NCBI GenBank assembly: GCA_011799875.1
Contig: CM022302.1
Location: forward strand, 58,197,599-58,261,598
Direction of reading: 5' to 3'
Source of the DNA: Thinopyrum elongatum
Taxonomy: Eukaryota; Streptophyta; Magnoliopsida; Poales; Poaceae
Length of the DNA stretch: 64,000 nt
Part shown: positions 45,269-56,671 of the stretch, in pieces
Layout of the letters: each line of letters starts with the position of its first letter
Numbering within the stretch: the stretch's first letter is position 1
Program-made: the position numbers and the translations under genes
The notes under the pieces: model-generated
Told to the model about the DNA's origin: nothing
What the model saw: the letters and a program-made list of their open reading frames with translations, nothing else
The model's database searches: none

Positions 45269-47520
45269 AGCGTCCAAAGATAATAGGCAATCCCCCCTAA
45301 AGAAAAAGATAATAGGCAATCCAAAGCTATTGCGTTCTGGAAACGAAGACGAACATTTATGAATCAGCCTAGCGGAAAGCAGCCCGGATGCTTTGCATGT
45401 GCTGATGTCAGCATGACAACAACATGCTATTATTGTCCCACATGTTTCCCTTGGACATTTTTTTCCTTGCGTTTGTCAGGTTGCCTTCGTAAGCTGCACA
45501 TGACAGCGAGCTAAAACTAGCACTCGAATTCATTCTAGCATAGGGTTTTTTAGCTACGTATACAGTACCAATGTGTAAACATAAAAACAAATAATATTTT
45601 ATGGAGAAAAAAATGAGAACACAATAAGTCAATAAGAGTGCAAATAGTAGACCATCCTACGTAAAGCAATGTTAAAGTACCGGGTGCTTATTTAAACTAT
45701 ATATACATACCTTACTAGGTCACACATTTTGATGTAGGAATCTGTGTTGGCGGCATCAAGGCAAGCGATATCACTGGCGCCAGTTTGGTAGTATGTCTAC
45801 TTTGGCAGAGCCTCACTGCCAGCGGTTTGTGGCACAAGCCAACTAAGGTGGTGGCAACACTAGAGCTATAGAGTCCTAAAACGCGTAAACTACGACCAAA
45901 AACATGTTGCATTGGTCGCTTAAAGTTTCACTCTGAAATTAAAAAAAAACTTAAAGATACATTTTCTCGAATGGATTTTTTAAATAAAGAGTTGCTGGTA
46001 AGGATGAAAAAATGTTGAAGATTGATGGAAGACTTACAAACGTGGCTAGAATTTTCAGAAATTATGGTGTGCATATGACTCATGAGTCACGAGTATGAAA
46101 ACATGTAGTCTCACTTTTCTATTTAATAAGTTGTTCTCTTCTTCTATTATTTTCCCATAATGTTGGCGCCAGCATATGGTTATAAATCTGTCCATGGTTG
46201 GCCCACTTTAGACAGTAATTGTATGTTAAAGCAATAGAAAAGCAAGCCTCCATTGTTCGTCCACATAGGCTAAGTAATATGATGAACTGATATTGTTGTG
46301 GGTCTGAATTATAATTCTCTAGATTTAATAAAACACAAAATATTGAAATTTATATGGAAAGTGGATGAATTTTCATAGAAATTTACGGAAGACACACTTG
46401 GCAAAATTTAAAGAATTACCCGAAGCACTGGCATTGCAACATGAAGCTGGAAATCTTGATTGTATCATCAGTTTAACAAATCTGCCCTAACATTTTAGCT
46501 TCATTCGTTCTTTGTCCGCACTCTAATTAGCAAAATGAGACATGTCTTTAGCTAGGATATCGAACAAGACATAATGGGCATATTTGAATTAGCACAAGAC
46601 TAACTTTACTCTTACAACTATATACACCGATCATAATAATGTAGCTACAGCCCGTCAAAAAAATAACAATAATAATGTAGCTACCAGAGATTGTCAGAAA
46701 TTCATAAACACCGAATGCCCAAAAATTTACCTTGGATATGTAAAATCAATAAAAAAATGTGACCGACTCTGCTAATAGTTTGGTGTTCCATTGTACTTGC
46801 CATATGTGGTCATGCAAACAATAATATCTAAATATCCAAACAAGTATATTTAGCAAATACATTATAAATGTGGAAGAAAATTATCTTCGAGTATTCTATA
46901 ATGTTGGTTCTTAAAACCTTAGGGGTAAAATCCATAAAAAAATGATTGGCTTTGCAAGAAGCTTAGCGTTTAATAGGACTTCTCATATTAAGACCTTAAT
47001 AGCTAAATGTCAGAATAATTTTATTTAGTAGTAATTTGAATGTAAAAAATGGACAATTTTATTTCTATTTCATAGGATTAGATATGTTGTGATAGAGGAG
47101 CAACTGTTTTTGCAAGTATGATGAATATCAAGAGATAAACATATTTCCTTAGGCATAAGAAGTATTTAGAGGCATGCGGTTGCACTAACCGGAAAAACAG
47201 TTGTTTTATAATAAATGATAAGGAACCAATTTTTTGTCACAACATTGAAGGTTTAAGAAATTTCCTTCTGATCTATGCTACTCAATACATTCAAATTTTC
47301 CATTGGGACACCTAAAAAGACATTGACATAAGCGTAATAGCTTAGAACTAATAGAGATATTTCTACCAAAGTCAAACAATAATGGCGAATTAAAACAAAC
47401 AATAATTTGACCGTAGGAAAAAAATTCTAAATAGGTTTTCACACGTTGTATTTTGGTTACAAGCACATTATTACATTTATATGCCTACATGATATATGTC
47501 GTCATCTCAACTTTTTACAA
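45269..47520. other. Helitron interior, unassigned
   Basis: AT-rich. 45290-45712 is shared with 2184-2600 in inverse orientation. The rest shows only short open frames and local duplications (AATAATGTAGCTAC at 46635 and 46669). No gene fragment is identified. Confidence 0.4.
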
Positions 47521-47878
47521 TAAATAAAATACAAATATAGAAATATATAACAAATCTAGCCGCGCAAATGCACGGGTCACACCGCTAGTTTCACTCAAAG
47601 GCTGGTACACATACATGCAGACCGCCATACGATGAGCGCACATACGCTCCCAGGGGCTATATCTCTCTCCTGGCTCACTACACACACATGCAGACTTTTT
47701 AAATAGCCTCAGGCACACATGCATGGCCCGTCCATCACGCTGACCACTAACAGCATGAGCCGCATGACCATACATGCACGCCACACTCAGCTAACTTGGC
47801 CCACACGCCCGAGCAACAAACTCGTGCCGATTCTCACGGCACAACGCCAGCACGTCCACACGCGTCGGAGCAACTAAC

Positions 47879-48248
47879 CGAAATGACTCTTTTACGGCCG
47901 CGCGTGCCAACGCTCGAACGAAATCCGCACGTAAGTTGTACCATCCCGACAAGCAGTAGCATTAAATGCCAGGATCCACTTCCTTTTGCGTCAGGAGCAG
48001 ACCTACAGCAATTACTAGTGCGTGCATGCCGCGGTCAACATGCTTAATATGTTCTGGTTATTATGGTAATTGCCCAACTCAATCTACATTTGATCGCCCC
48101 CCCTATTTTCAGGGAGGTGGGGGCCGCTTGAACTTAATGCTACAACTAATCCTAAGCAATAAAGAATGCGCTGCACACTTTCCATTTTAGCATTAGGGAC
48201 CCTGTCCGAAACCGAGCGTGCCGACGCTCGCGCGAGATAGCATCGCCC
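47879..48248. mobile_element. 370-bp insertion with 9-bp target duplication (Mutator-like MITE)
   Basis: GCAACTAAC flanks both sides (47870-47878 and 48249-48257), while the sister LTR has it once (about 49069). A 9-bp duplication is typical of Mutator-like elements. Both ends hold a hairpin-forming GCGTGCC(A/G)ACGCTCG (47902-47916 and 48216-48230) in direct orientation; classical terminal inverted repeats are not obvious. Confidence 0.7.
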
Positions 48249-48303
48249 GCAACTAACTCATGCATGCCTCTAAACACTAGTCTAATCAAGATTACTACTA
48301 ACA

Positions 48304-48658
48304 TTTTCCCCCCTAATCTTGACTCGGCTAGTCATCGCCGTCTCCTTGAACGCCTGACGTCACGGCGCGACGCGCCACTGTGCCTCCACAATCGCCGCTC
48401 CACGGCCGCCACGCTGCGCCACCGCGGCCTCCGCCACGCCACGCCGTCGTGCCGTGCCGCGCCTCCGCGGCCTCTGCGCCACCACGCAGGACCTCCGCTG
48501 CCTCCTCGCCGCTCCGCCGCGACCTCTGCACCACCACGCAGTGCCTTCGCGGCCTCCACGCTCGCCGCCGCATGCACGACGTCACAGCACACCGCCCCTG
48601 TGCTCGCCGCGGACTCACCACGCACCACGGCCCCAAATCTTGAGGCTCTGGTACCCAT
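48304..48658 (-). other. Interior of the TRIM-like element
   Basis: 355 bases, very GC-rich with (CGCC)n-like repeats. Open frames on both strands are Arg/Ala low complexity and not credible genes. Confidence 0.7.
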
Positions 48659-49123
48659 TGTTGGAACCTAGCCCGAGGATTGCTATCTCTCTTTCTCGCC
48701 CAACAGAGGTTGAAAACGATGAACAGTACATACGATTTTGGCGATGAACGCCGCCGCGGCCTCCGCACGGCCTGTATCTTGGCTGTTATTTCACTCAAAA
48801 GCTGGAACACATACATGGAGACCGCCATACGATGAGCGCACATACACTCTCAGGGCCTACATCTCTGCCTGGCTCACTCTACACACAGAGTAGACTTTTT
48901 AAATAGCCTCACGCACGCATGCATGGCCCATCCACCACGCTGGCCACTAACAGCATGAGCCGCACGACCTACATGCACGCCACACTCAGCTAACTTGGTC
49001 CACACGCCCGAGCAACAAACTCGTGCCGATTCTCACGGCACAACGCCAGGACGTCCACACGCGCTGGAGCAACTAACTCGCGCATGCCGCTAAACACTAG
49101 TCTAATCAAGATTAGTACTAACA
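48659..49123 (-). repeat. 5' LTR of the TRIM-like element
   Basis: Uninterrupted 465-bp LTR. It provides the empty-site sequence for both insertions in the other LTR. Confidence 0.85.
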
Positions 49124-49258
49124 AGGTTTCGTTTTGTTGTCATGCAGCTTGGCTGAGACGAATCTCACCTCCTCATGTTCCTTGTCAAGTTTTAGTCAAG
49201 CTCGTGCGCCTATCTTTTTTTTTTTTGCCGTTAAGCTCGTCCGCCTACTCGATGCTGT
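49124..49258. repeat. Tandem duplication, copy 2, right part
   Basis: It starts with the AGGTT target duplication, then matches 43557-43680 (GTTTTGTTGTCATGCAGCTTGG to CTACTCGATGC). Similarity ends near 49256. Confidence 0.7.
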
Positions 49259-50562
49259 GAAGTGGAAGTTTTTGTAGTGTGCGTGGTCGTGCGCGTGTGT
49301 GTTAGTGTATTCTTCTTACACGGTGTTTCTAGGAAAAACATACTAAGTTAAACAAAACAACAGTTTCTACTAAAGTTCAAGTGCGGATAACGCCCGATGA
49401 TTTTACATCCACTTAAGATGTGCAAATACCACATAAAACATTTACCTCGACGGCTAGCAGCACCTGCAAATGCAGATCCTGCTAGCAGTGCAGCCCGAGC
49501 TACACTACCTCTTGCACAATTGTGTGTGTGTGTCTATATACATTCGCATACGTTCCACTCACAAGTGCATTGCATTTCATAATAACATGATTTCGATAGT
49601 TCATTGTAACCATGTACAAAATTCTTAAAACTAGAGCAAACAAAAAGGAAAAAAAATATGATAGTCTTTGTTTGTTATGCGGTTGCCATCATCGAGTAGA
49701 TGGAGTCTACCCTTCATGCTGAGTAGATGCAGTCTACCCATCTCGCCTCTTCATGTCGCCTCATATAGGTACATTCTCGACAATGGTATTACAGTTCAAT
49801 CCTGCTAAGAATATTATTGAATTAGTACGTACACATGAATACACAAAAACTGAATAAATTAAGTTTGTTTGTAATACCTTAGCATTGTAGATGGCACCCT
49901 TATCGAGCCAATAGCTGGTGCAAAAGACCTAAAACCAAATCTAAGATATAACAATTCATTCATAGAACTGCTTTCAATTTTCTTAGCTCTGCTATCAAAT
50001 CTTTTACATTGTACCAACTGGAGGCGCGACCATCAGTTATTTTTGTGCAGTGCGACTAAAATTTGTCCCCTGTTCGCACAACATGAAAAACATATTCAAA
50101 GTGCTAATACAAAACAACACTTGACTTTATGAACAAGTTTAGCAACCCAACCCTCCCAGCTTCTCCAAGAAAAGAAATTCTTCTTGCAGACTGTCCCGAC
50201 ATCTTGAAGAAGCATGACGTGGGGGGAAACAGAGTAGACATTGTTGGTTATGTCGATGTTCTTCGTATGCGAAAATCCGTATCACGAGGAATCAAATCCG
50301 TAATCCGTATCACGAGGCATCAAATCCGTAACCCGGACTTTCAAAATAATAACTCTTATCAAGTCTTCATCAACTCAGTTAATTTATCTATTTGTTATAA
50401 ACCTCAACTTGCTATTGCAGAATAGAAAGTGGTGTGTATAAACCTCAAGATACCATAATGAACCTTACGCCGTACATAAAATGTTTGTTACATATCGCTG
50501 CATGAGTTAAAGAATTTCAATTATTCGTCAATACTTGCGTCGAAAGGTGGGCATATATTTAA
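49259..50562. other. Unassigned region with possible exon-like fragments
   Basis: On the minus strand a GC-rich stretch at 49450-49510 reads ARGSVARAALLAGSAFAGAA and ends at a donor-like CGTCGAG|GTAAATG. On plus, a 98-codon frame (50129-50425, PDILKKHDVGGNRVDIVGYV) has a vague resemblance to replication-protein-A-like OB folds. A 25-bp duplication ATCCGTATCACGAGG(A/C)ATCAAATCC lies within it. I cannot assign either. Confidence 0.25.
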
Positions 50563-50844
50563 TCTCTACTACTTAAAAGGAATGTAAGGTTCCATCTTTC
50601 ACTTTTCTTCCCATCACCCCTTCGTCCAACCTTCCCTGTATACGATAATCAATCACCTTAATTTACTTACCTTCTGAACCAATTCCACTTTAATTTACTT
50701 ACCAAACTTCTCATCAAATTATAAGGTATATCATGGGCAGGATTTGATACTTTTTTTACAAAATCACATTAATATGGGAAGGTAATCACAAGCTAATATA
50801 CTAGAATATTTATATCCCGTTGCAATGCACGGGCATTGTCCTAG
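50563..50844 (+). mobile_element. Mini-Helitron, 282 bp
   Basis: It starts TCTCTACTACTTAAAAGG after A and ends CCCGTTGCAATGCACGGGCATTGTCCTAG before T. The GC-rich imperfect hairpin CCCGTTGCA/TGCACGGG lies 10-11 bases from the CTAG end. These termini are the standard grass Helitron ends. Confidence 0.88.
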
Positions 50845-51273
50845 TATTATGTAAAAAATGTTTCGAGTATCATCATTGGTATGTTGATATTAGGTGAGTG
50901 GGAATTAATAGAGAAGATAAGAATAGAAGATATGTGTCGTGTCTACGGCACTCTAGGGAAATGCCAACACATGCAATTGCAACAAAATAGATATATGTTT
51001 TATATTCACCAAACACATACATGTAGCAATAGCAACAATCAACAGTCCACTACATGTTTTATATTCACCATCAAAAGGATTGCATAAGCAATGCCATCAA
51101 AATACTCAAGTATACCTAAACAAAGCAACATTGAAGTACATGTTCTATATTTAGCAACAAATAGATATATAGCATAATTTATAAGCAATGGCATCAAAAT
51201 ACTCAAGTTTGTCTTCTAATAAATGACACAATAACAATTTTAAGTAACACAAAATAACAAAACATAGCGCGGC
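50845..51273. other. Unassigned AT-rich sequence
   Basis: The segments around 51010-51080 and 51120-51200 share degenerate repeats (ATAGATATAT, GCAATG(C/G)CATCAAAATACTCAAGT twice). No gene is seen. Confidence 0.3.
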
Positions 51274-51430
51274 CAGTGGCGGAGACAGGCCTGGGGCAAC
51301 TAGGGCTATAGCCCCAGGCCCAATAACAACTTCTCTTGTAATTCTTTCATACAAAGTATAGAAAATTATAGAAGTTTATCACTCAACATAGCACAGCCCC
51401 AGGCATAACCTGATTCTAGCTCCGCCGCTG
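51274..51430. mobile_element. hAT MITE, 157 bp
   Basis: The ends CAGTGGCGGAGACAGG and the complement CAGCGGCGGAGCTAGA are inverted, with the 8-bp target duplication AGCGCGGC at 51266-51273 and 51431-51438. CAGTGGCGGAG ends and an 8-bp duplication identify a hAT-type MITE. Confidence 0.88.
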
Positions 51431-51489
51431 AGCGCGGCCATGCCTCGATGTCCATGACCTAACCCATGTACAGCAAGTTGGGGGTTGGA

Positions 51490-51721
51490 CTATGCTAAAC
51501 TGTCAGTAGTTCCATCCGTCAGCTGTTTAGGTCGTCCGGTACCGTGCGACGCTAGACCACTGACTAATTAAGTTTACGAACCATCAGTGAGTTAGCCCTT
51601 GACCTACCGGGCCTGAAGCTCCACTAACGTTTTTCTACTTGACCGTTAGTGATTTGAGACATCACCGGCGAGCTGGCATCTGCCCGCCAGTAGACACTTG
51701 TGCAGAACCCCCTCATTAGTG
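51490..51721. repeat. Possible CACTA end with subterminal repeats
   Basis: Motifs of the type AC(C/T)(A/G)T(C/T)AGTGA recur on both strands (GTCAGTAG, CCATCAGTGAG, CCGTTAGTGATTTG, complement forms). The block ends CCTCATTAGTG, the complement of CACTAATGAGG. This fits a CACTA terminus truncated on the other side. Confidence 0.4.
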
Positions 51722-51734
51722 GCGTGTCAATGGG

Positions 51735-52085
51735 GAAATTCTTCCCGACAACATTAATACTATGAGTGCTGGATATAAGAATGACATGTCAATGGGGAAA
51801 TTCTTCCCGGACTTATGGAAATCCCGGTCATGATAATATCAGACAAGCCAGCAGACATAAAAGAGTTGAAGTCAGAGCAAGGATGAACATATGAAGAAAG
51901 GCTTGTCAGAATGATGGATACAGTGAAGCAAACCACCCCAAAGCAAGGTAGACAGTCATATTAAATTCAGAGGGAACATTAAAGGATACCCGAGTTGGAA
52001 ATAGTTTCCTTAAGTCAGAATATTCATACATGTTCCCTGAGCAACCAAATCTCGAGGACGAGATTTATAGTAAGGTGGGTAGGTT
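51735..52085 (+). other. Partial internal domain, 3' end
   Basis: It matches 59447-59797 including NLEDEIY-coding sequence and the AAGGTGGGTAGGTT polypurine tract at the LTR border. The phrase TGTCAATGGGGAAATTCTTCCCG occurs twice here (51726 and 51787) but once in the other copy. The left end is truncated next to the CACTA-like end. Confidence 0.75.
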
Positions 52086-55000
52086 TGTAACACCCCGATT
52101 TTGGGCCCTTTCTTTTCCTTTTGGATTTCTTCAAATTTTATTTGGAATTTCTTTTCCCGTGGCTATGTGGTCTTGAAACTTGGGAAAATCTTCTCTCCTG
52201 CCACTTCCTAGTGACTTGTCATTCTCAAATCTATCACAAGCCCATGTCATTTCCATCTTAGCCCAACTCCAATATTTATTTATTGGGAATATTCCTTTTT
52301 CTATTAAAGGAATAACCCTGTTTGTCCTAGGTTGTGAAGCAACCTATATTTCTATCTTGCACAAAATTCACACAAAATTCTCATAAATTCTTTGGATCAT
52401 ATCTTTCACAAATATGTCAAAATCCATCCTTGCCTAGGCCAAAAATAATTCAGGAATATTCATTTCCTATTCTGTCCAGCAGGGCACTTTGTGAAAGAAG
52501 TACTATTTATAATTTCTTGATTGGCCTAAAAAAACTTGTGCACTCTCTCATATCCAAATTATTGCCACATGCCAAAATTGAACTTCATTTGCCTAGTAAA
52601 TCTTCCTCAGAAAATTTCCAAAGTTTCTGACCAGAGAGAAGCTTTGTGAAGGAAGTACTGGCTAGGATTATCCAAATGAGTTTAAATCTAGGTATATCAT
52701 CCATATGATCAAATCATTACTCTCCACCAAATTTCATATCTATGCAACACTCTATATGAGCACACCTTCAAATTCTTGCTTCTGGTCAAAATTTCAGGTT
52801 GTGAAGCAACTATATTTTATATTGCTTCAAAAAATCTGAAATTAATCCAGAACCTAAGAATCCCTATATCATTTTATCATGCCAAGATTCACATCAATTT
52901 TCCAAGTAATTTCCCCCACAAAATTCCCCCAAATTTATGTCCAGTGTGGAGCATTGTGAAGTAAGTACCATTTATACTTGTCCAAATGGGATGAAATTTT
53001 TATGGTACCTTCATATGCCCAAATAATTATCCTCCACCAATTTTCAGCTCAATCCAAGCAACCATGTGAGTGCTGCTTCCTGATTTAGTTTCCGGACCAG
53101 ATTTGGCAATTATAAAGCAACTATGTTAAATTTTGCTCCAAATCTCTTCATAATCCACAGGATGGTAGTCCTTCCTACCCTAAACCCCTGAGACATCATG
53201 TTTAGCTCTTATCTCATACCATTTGATCAATATTTCCTGACTAAGTTGGCTACAGCAAATTTTCTCTGATAATTCCAATCATCACAAAGTGGTTTTCTTT
53301 GATCCATCACCTCATGTAAGACCCACTTAGGAAGGACTTTATGCTAGACATCTTGTGGTTTGCTAGAATGGAACGCGTGCACCTGTGCACGCGGTGATCA
53401 CGCGGTCTGGCATGCCGAGAGTGTGCTCTGGACTTTGGGTCCCTCTGCCGCCGCCCAAACGCCGAGCTCCCGCCACCGCACCATGTCCTCTGCGTCGCCT
53501 TTGCTCTCCTGCATCCACGTATCCTCTCTGGATCCCTCCCCCTCTCCTCTTTCCTCTCCGGCGAGCCATGCCGCCGCGCGTGCCCGCGGCCTTCGTCGCC
53601 TTGCCCTTGTCCTCTTCCTCCCCGCGACATCTCAGCACCGAATGCACCTCCCCTGGACCTCTCTACACCTCCGCGCTTGCGCGCTCGCATGCTGTCATGC
53701 CAGGGGCATCAACCGCAAGCTCCCGTCGTCGTCCGGCCACGGCATCGTTGCCATGGCTATATAAGCCCACCCGAGACCCTTCTCTCCTCACCACCGGCCT
53801 CCTCTCCCACCTAGCACCCCCCTAGCCTCTCAGACGAGCTCGAGGAACTCTCTCTCCTCTGCACTGCAACCACGGCCGCCGCTCGGCCTCGCTTAAATTC
53901 GGTCAAGTTCGAGCCCCCTCCCCTCCTAGCCACCACCAGAGGACCCCCTCCACCTCCTAGGTGCTGCTCCACACCATCACGCCTCTTACCCGTGGCTGCC
54001 CTGAGCTACCCGAACACCTCCCGAGCTGCCGCCCGCCACGGCAGAAACCCCGCTCATTCCCGAGCTCGGTGGCTCCCATGGAGCATGCAGGCGGGTGCGG
54101 CTCGGCTCCCTGAGCACGCCATTGGCCGGAGCACCGCCAACGGTGGCCCGAGTCGCCAGGACGGGCGCCGGCGAGCTCGAGCCCCTCTGTCCCGCGCGCG
54201 AGGAGGAAGAAGGTAGCCAGGAGAGATAGAAGTCAACGGTGGGACCCATGCGTCATAGACTCAACCGGCCGGGCCCAGGCGCATAAGTTGAAGTGTATTC
54301 GGTGTAATACAATTTCCATTTCTGAAAATGTACTCTGGTGATCCTTTGGCCTAGAATACGTTTTCTCTGTTTGAAAACGTAATCTCAGTAATACGTTTTC
54401 TCTTTTTCAGTCGCCGGCCGAAATGGTTAATTTGGGGACTTTCGTCCGTTAGCAGCAGAAAAGCACAATTTTAATTCTTTTTCTGCCTAAAGAACGAAGG
54501 GCCATAACTTCGTGACCGTGACTCCGATTCAGGTGATTCCAAAGCCCACGATCTCAGTTCGTCGAGCCCGTTCCGATGGTATCATTTTCATGGGGTTGTC
54601 GCACTATGAAAATGACCATTTTGCCCTTGCCCTTAAAACAGCTCCGCCGGGAGGGAAACTTTTCCGGCGGTTCTTTCCGCGAGTGCTCCGCACTTCTCCC
54701 CGGTGAATCCTGCATCCCCAGGCAAGCCACAATAGCCACTTGCATGATGGCATTGCAGTAGCCATGGTTTCCACTCGAATGTTTAATAATTTTTTGCTCA
54801 TTTAATTATTTTGTGAATGTTTCGAATATGCTTGTGAATCCATGTCTATGCCCATGCCATGTTCATTTTCACCTAGTAAGTGATATGATTAATTGCTAAT
54901 GCTATTCTTATCATGTTTATTCTTCCGATGCTAGTGATAATGATATGCTCATGTGAATAGTTAGGGTTGTTATGAAACTACTTGTGATATCTGTGATCAT

Positions 55001-56500
55001 CATTATGCTATGCTCATTTGCATCCCATGGAATAAATAATTTATCATTGTTGCTGTTATGCTGTTAAATGGTTATGTTGCCCATTCATGGTTACACTGAT
55101 ATCAGGCTCATATGTATTGTTATTTCATTATGTTTATATGACTCAGCTCATCACCTTTCAAGTTGAACCTGACATTAATCGAACTTGAACAAATCTGTTG
55201 GCTGAGTCATGGTGCCACCGAATCAAGCTCACCAGTATAACCACACTTACCTGGATGGGGAGGCCCTAATGCGATCTATCGTCATGCCTCTCGCCGGTGC
55301 CTCCTACTGGGGAAGGTTATGGGTGCGCGCTACCCTAATCTGGTAGGCAGCCATAAGCCTTGAATACCCGAGTTTTATGGTGCCAAGGTCCCCGTTTGGG
55401 ACGATGTTTATGTTTGGCCACGACGGTGGCGGCCACATAGGTGGCGGATGTCACGAGTTGGCACGGGGTAACCCAGGACATAGCCCAAAGAGGAGTTTGT
55501 CGGAGTGGCCAGGAGGGTGTCATGCAATAGATTGGTTTTGTCGGAATGTCGTTGGTCCACCCGAATGGGAGCACGAGGCCATGAGTTTCGTGGTGTGGGT
55601 ACAGTGTACTAACCTTTGCAGAGTGTATAATCTATCGATAGCCGCGTCCTCGATCATGGACACAGTTCATAGTAGGTCACACTATGGGTCAACAGAAATA
55701 ATAACCTGACTAATAAACAACCCTGGTTCGATGAGAAAAGAAGTTAGTTGATCTTTATGTTGTCATGCGATGATCATAGGTAGAGATCAAGCTCCGTGTG
55801 GTCATGTGATGATCACGATGGTATAGTTGATACCGAGCTTGGTTGATCCTAAGGTGATCGTATGCTGATCACGATGGTAAGTTGGTGGTTACGAGATAAC
55901 CTCCGAGCAGAGTAAGTTGGTCCATGAGACCTTAAACGTCGACCCCGTGCATGCTAGTGCTAGTATCATCCTGTTCATAGCATGAATTATATGTACATGC
56001 CATGCTCATGTTGTTGCCATGCTCATGTGGTTCTAGTAGTATCGTGGTCACTATTGATAATTAACCTGTAAATGACATGTTGTTGTATGTCTTGATTGCT
56101 TTGGTGGCTGTGACCTTGCGAGTACATTCAAAGTACTCACCTGGCATGTCATGCCAGATTGCTGGTGATGCTGTGATTGATTGTTTGTCGAAGATCCCAT
56201 GGTTACGCTCTAGGATGCGTCCCAACCAGAGTCCTTGCGGAGTGGAGTCCATCACCGTCGTCGTTGTTTTGCTGCTAGGATTTATTATGCTTCGAGATGT
56301 CTCGCTGCTAGCATAGAGCTATCTGAGTAGGCGAAGTGTCACCGTGCCCCTGTAACCCTCGTATCTTCAGAACCATTGTACCCGTATTATTTGTAATACA
56401 GAGCTGATTTGTTCTATGCCAAGCAGTGCCGTATTCCAGAAGACTTGATCTCTGGGCTGGAATACGGGGTGTTCCAGTTCCTCTGAGCCGGGGTGCCACA
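52086..56500 (+). repeat. Large LTR, complete copy (4415 bp)
   Basis: It starts TGTAACACCCCGATTTTGG, ends CCGGGGTGCCACA, and is followed five bases later by the primer site TGGTATCAGAGC. The body has an AT-rich 5' part with repeated TTGTGAAG(C/G)AA motifs, a GC-rich block, a TATA box at 53758, and a 3' part with GATGATCACGATGGTA repeats (55800-55900). Confidence 0.85.
53758..53764 (+). promoter_or_regulatory. TATA box of the large LTR
   Basis: TATATAA lies in a GC-rich context (CCATGGCTATATAAGCCCAC) and is followed about 30 bases later by a CT-rich leader (CTCCTCACCACCGGCCTCC). The same box is conserved at 61469-61475 in the second LTR. It is a strong candidate core promoter. Confidence 0.7.
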
Positions 56501-56505
56501 GCAAT

Positions 56506-56517
56506 TGGTATCAGAGC
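56506..56517 (+). other. Primer binding site of the large-LTR element
   Basis: TGGTATCAGAGC is a perfect match to the canonical complement of plant initiator tRNA-Met. Confidence 0.9.
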
Positions 56518-56671
56518 AGGTTTGGCTATAGGACGCCCTCGTCTGCGCGCGCATTAGAAACCGATAGTTCAGAGTCTAGCTTGCTTGTTGCAATTGATTG
56601 TTGCATTTGTTTGCTGCATAGCATGCATGTAGATTTCGTCTTTCTTCTGACCATCTATTCCATGAGTGTAG

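Larger units (their letters stand above)
44225..47588 (+). mobile_element. Helitron, 3.36 kb, non-autonomous
   Basis: It begins TCTATTATATTATTAAAAC after an A, ends CCGCTAG before a T, and has a GC hairpin (CCGCGCA/TGCACGG, one mismatch) about 11 bases before the end. TC start, CTAG end, 3' hairpin and insertion between A and T with no duplication are the Helitron hallmarks. The sister LTR carries the uninterrupted target GGCTGTTA|TTTCACTC near 48784. No Rep/helicase coding is visible. Confidence 0.92.
44102..48303 (-). repeat. 3' LTR of the TRIM-like element, holding two insertions
   Basis: Own sequence is at 44102-44224, 47589-47878 and 48258-48303, matching 48659-49123 in order. The Helitron occupies 44225-47588 and a MULE-like insert occupies 47879-48248. 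Confidence 0.85.
44102..49123 (-). mobile_element. Small non-autonomous LTR element (TRIM-like), minus orientation
   Basis: LTRs start TGTTGGAACC and end ACTAACA as read on plus. The target duplication AGGTT is at 44097-44101 and 49124-49128. On the minus strand the 5' LTR (49123-48659) is followed by a Met-tRNA-type primer site (GGTACCAGAGC, about 48654-48644). The 355-bp interior ends with GATTAGGGGGGAAAA (48318-48304) against the 3' LTR. Without the Helitron and the 370-bp insert, the LTRs are about 460 bp and the element about 1.3 kb, too small to encode proteins. Confidence 0.85.

Noticed and set aside
48328..48843. 171-codon minus frame across the TRIM interior
   Set aside because: Arg/Ala/Gly-rich low complexity in a 355-bp GC repeat that spills into the LTR. 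Not credible as a protein.
53300..54250. Several 100-150-codon frames around the LTR promoter
   Set aside because: The equivalent frames in the second LTR (61019-62032) differ in length and frame by small indels, and the composition is low complexity. It is a GC-rich leader, not a conserved protein.
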